This document shows positions 61,930-64,000 of a stretch of 64,000 nt of DNA, piece by piece. Source of the stretch: Alphaproteobacteria bacterium (GTDB taxonomy: Bacteria; Pseudomonadota; Alphaproteobacteria; Reyranellales; Reyranellaceae); contig VGCZ01000011.1 in NCBI GenBank assembly GCA_016869975.1, positions 57,148 to 121,147 on the forward strand, in the 5' to 3' direction. The notes below the pieces were generated by a model. It worked only from the letters and a program-made list of their open reading frames with translations. It did not search any database and had not been told where the DNA came from. The translations under genes and the position numbers were made by a program. Each line of letters begins with the position of its first letter. Position 1 is the stretch's first letter.

Positions 61930-63627
61930 TCAACGAACCTGGGCGATCAGCGCCGCGCCCTTGACCACCACGCGCTGCTTGGCCTCCAGCCCGGCCGTCA
62001 CCACCACCCGCGTGCCGTCCAAGGGCTGCACGCGCACCTGGCGGGGGATGAAGCGCTCGGCGGTCGCCTGCTCGAAGACGACCGGCGGTCCCTCGGCGCT
62101 ACGCACCACCGCGTCGGCGGGCAGCACGATGCCGCGCACGGCGCGCGCGGTGCGCAGGGTGACGATGACCGATACGCCGATCGGCGCGTCCGGCGGCGGA
62201 TTGTCGACGCGGAAATTCACCGGCACCGCCTGCTGTCGAGCCGTCAATCCGCGGCCCACGAAGACAAGGTCCAGGACGCGGCCATCCGGCAGGGTGGCGT
62301 TCGCGCCAGTGACGCGCTCCAGCGCCGCGCGGTCGAAGGCGAGCGCCTCCACCCAAAGCCGGCTCGGATCGACGATCTCGACCACGATGGTCGCGCTGTC
62401 GACGAGCTGGCCGACGGCGCCGCGCACGGTCGAGACGATCCCCGAGACCGGCGCGACCAGCGCTTCGCGCCCCGACAGGGCGGGTTGGATCGCCGTGCGC
62501 CGCTGGCGCGCGCCGGCGAGCTCGGCCTGGGCGTCCTGGATCTCGCGCTCCGCCACGGTGCCGCGCAGCGATGTCAGGCGGCGGACCCGCGCCTCCAGGA
62601 TGGTGATCTGCGCGTCGAGCTCGGCGGCGTTCTGGATAAGGCTGCTGCGCTCGGCCGCGCTGTAGGTCGGGGTGACATAGGCGAGCACCTGTCCCCGCTC
62701 GACCCGTTGGCCGAGCGTGGGGAAACCGGTATCGCCCGGTTCCAGCCGCCCGTTCTGGCTCGCCTGCACCCGGCCCGAGGCGTTCGGGTCGGGCACCAGG
62801 GTGCCGATCATGCGCAGCGCGGCGGAGGCCTCGCCATGCTCGGTGATCTGGGTGCGCACGCCGAGAAGGCGCTGCGAGGGCTTCGGCACGAAGATCGCGC
62901 CGTCTTGCAGGCGGCGCGGCGCCTCCCCGGTGATCTGCACCGGCTGGGCATCCGCAGGGCCGGCGGCCACGAGCGCGACGAGCAGCACCGCGACGACGTG
63001 CGGCGTGCCTGTCCGCAGGACCTTCAACGGCCGGATGGCGGGTGCGTCCTCGACCATGGGCGGCAGGGGCCGCCGGATGGAGGCCCGCCCGAGCAGAAGG
63101 CCGATCACGAGCAGGCCGACCCCGATGCCGATCTGGACGAAGCCACTGCGCAGCAGGGCCAGAGGTCCGGCCGTCGCGCCGGGCGCCGCCACCGGCGCGG
63201 GTATGTCCAACGTCGCGGTGAGCAGGTCCATCTCCCCGCCCGCCGTGACGGTGAAGACCAGGTCGAGCTTGCCGGGCCGTTCCAGCCGCGGATGGCGCGC
63301 CACGAACAGGCCGATGCCCTGGCGCTGCGCGGCCACCTCCTGGCCATCGAAGGTCAGGGTGACAGACCCGTCGAGAGGACTGTTGTCGGCGTAGCGGTCG
63401 AGCGTGATGGTGAGCGAGCCGCCCGGCTGGAGGACCGCGACGATCTCGAACAAGTCGCTATGGGCTTCGGTCCGCGGCAACGCCGCGGCGACCGGTTGGG
63501 GCGTGGCGCCGTGGTCATGCCCGTCATGCGCCGCCGCTGGTCGGTGAACGAAGATCAAGGCGAGCAGAGCGAAGGCGGCAAGCCGAAGCAAGGCCGGCCG
63601 CCGGCTCGGGGAGGGACAAAGGCGCAT
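61930..63627 (-). CDS. RND efflux adaptor (membrane fusion protein) with N-terminal metal-pump domain fusion
   Basis: Periplasmic adaptor of 565 residues. From the N-terminus: a signal peptide, a His-rich HDGHDHG, a beta domain of about 120 residues, a membrane helix (IGIGVGLLVIGLLLG), a second signal-like hydrophobic segment (VVAVLLVALVAAGPADA), then the classical adaptor with a hairpin (AAELDAQITILEARVRRL), lipoyl halves (APVSGIVSTVRGAVGQLVDS) and beta barrel. It looks like two proteins joined. ATG 63627 has AGGAG upstream; longer frames run into the repeat region. Confidence 0.9.
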   Translation of the reverse strand: MRLCPSPSRRPALLRLAAFALLALIFVHRPAAAHDGHDHGATPQPVAAALPRTEAHSDLFEIVAVLQPGGSLTITLDRYADNSPLDGSVTLTFDGQEVAAQRQGIGLFVARHPRLERPGKLDLVFTVTAGGEMDLLTATLDIPAPVAAPGATAGPLALLRSGFVQIGIGVGLLVIGLLLGRASIRRPLPPMVEDAPAIRPLKVLRTGTPHVVAVLLVALVAAGPADAQPVQITGEAPRRLQDGAIFVPKPSQRLLGVRTQITEHGEASAALRMIGTLVPDPNASGRVQASQNGRLEPGDTGFPTLGQRVERGQVLAYVTPTYSAAERSSLIQNAAELDAQITILEARVRRLTSLRGTVAEREIQDAQAELAGARQRRTAIQPALSGREALVAPVSGIVSTVRGAVGQLVDSATIVVEIVDPSRLWVEALAFDRAALERVTGANATLPDGRVLDLVFVGRGLTARQQAVPVNFRVDNPPPDAPIGVSVIVTLRTARAVRGIVLPADAVVRSAEGPPVVFEQATAERFIPRQVRVQPLDGTRVVVTAGLEAKQRVVVKGAALIAQVR

Positions 63628-63689
63628 GGCGGGCTCCTGGACACCTTCTTCATGCCGTCGCGTGTGCGACGGTGCCGCGCGGAATCGTG

Positions 63690-63883
63690 ACAAAGTGTAT
63701 CCACGGTGGTCGCCGGCCGATCCCGCGCTGCCTGGGTCAGTCGCCGGGCCGGCGTCCGACACGGGAGCGTGGATCGATCGCTGGATCGCCGACGGCCGCG
63801 AAATGCTGCCGGCGGTCGGCGGCGATGCCGAGGCCAATCGCCTGCGGCGCCTGGCGCGGGCCTACTTTAGTCTGACGACATGA
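63690..63883 (+). pseudogene. Degenerate partial copy of the phage-like gene at 55559
   Basis: The frame through here reads KVYPRWSPADPALP, then DTGAWIDRWIADG and GDAEANRLRRLARAYFSL, matching the corresponding parts of the gene at 55559-56257 with the middle shortened. A 26-base block is identical in both (56072-56097 and 63767-63792). The N-terminal domain is missing. Its stop overlaps the acetyltransferase start (ATGA at 63880). Confidence 0.75.
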
Positions 63884-64000
63884 TCGCCATCGACGACGCC
63901 TCACCCCAAGACATCCCCGCGCTCTGCGACCTGCTGGATCTGCTCTTCGCCCAGGAAGCGGATTTCACGCCCGATCGCGCCAAGCAGGAACGCGGACTGC
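63880..64000 (+). CDS. GNAT family acetyltransferase (5' part only)
   Basis: The first 40 residues of a protein cut by the window end. IAIDDASPQDIPALCDLLDLLFAQEADFTPD is the usual beginning of a GNAT N-acetyltransferase domain. The ATG at 63880 overlaps the stop codon of the degenerate phage-like copy. Substrate unknown. Confidence 0.7.
   Translation, partial: MIAIDDASPQDIPALCDLLDLLFAQEADFTPDRAKQERGL

Noticed and set aside
58501..63690. A 1,729-codon open frame on the plus strand across the RND operon
   Set aside because: It is antisense to five genes with clear motifs, and its translation is a low-complexity Arg/Asp/His-rich sequence typical of a GC shadow.
63626..63837. Extending the RND adaptor start to 63837
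   Set aside because: The extra 70 residues read through the antisense of the phage-like fragment and lack protein character. ATG 63627 has a ribosome site and starts a proper signal peptide.
1..64000. tRNA, rRNA and CRISPR arrays
   Set aside because: I saw no rRNA segments, no cloverleaf with conserved TTCGAATC-type T arm, and no regular short direct repeats with spacers. A tRNAscan run would confirm.

Overview
The window is high-GC DNA, densely packed with genes on both strands, and reads as chromosome from an alphaproteobacterium. Supporting signs are an F0-only atpI-atpB-atpE-atpF'-atpF operon without F1 genes, the ispH-thrB-rnhA run, uvrC-pgsA-moaD-moaE, a mutY/DUF721/dsbA/smc block, a phasin gene and many twin-arginine export signals. 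The genus cannot be told from what is visible.

Layout. 1-6.4 kb: mutY (cut by the window start), a dciA-like DUF721 gene, a DsbA-type oxidoreductase and smc. 6.4-9.6 kb: a promoter and the F0 ATP synthase operon between two intrinsic terminators. 9.6-11.4 kb: a PqiA-like membrane protein, a small unknown and a PhyH-type dioxygenase. 11.4-16.1 kb: a glycine cleavage operon (gcvT-gcvH-gcvPA-gcvPB) behind a tandem glycine riboswitch. 16.1-22.8 kb: a doubtful membrane ORF, a TetR regulator, a lipoprotein, a two-CDGSH protein, ispH-thrB-rnhA, a phosphotransferase and two tandem peroxiredoxin genes. 22.8-28.1 kb: a Bug/TctC binding protein, a Rieske oxygenase, a DsbD-type reductase and yqgE. 28.1-36.6 kb: a candidate structured RNA, phoH, and many small enzyme, redox and regulator genes. 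36.9-40.4 kb: uvrC, pgsA, moaD, moaE. 40.4-55.3 kb: an aminotransferase, three regulator genes, two two-component systems, csaA, phasin, proC and a 1,421-residue hybrid kinase. 55.5-64 kb: a phage-like gene, a heavy-metal RND efflux operon with its own two-component system, a degenerate partial copy of the phage-like gene, and the start of an acetyltransferase gene.

Most notable observation: the upstream peroxiredoxin gene (22248-22730, minus strand) has an in-frame UGA exactly where its tandem paralogue has the peroxidatic cysteine. The frame is intact on both sides, and just after the UGA lies a small hairpin with G and U in its loop, placed like a bacterial SECIS element. This is best read as a selenocysteine-containing peroxiredoxin and would be missed or truncated by ordinary gene calling. 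Also notable are partial copies of the phage-like gene on both sides of the metal-efflux operon, several near-perfect operator-like palindromes (before ispH, in the TetR/YHS intergenic region, between lysR and a cupin gene, between ilvE and marR), a double nested inverted repeat between mutY and the DUF721 gene, and a probable small RNA upstream of phoH.
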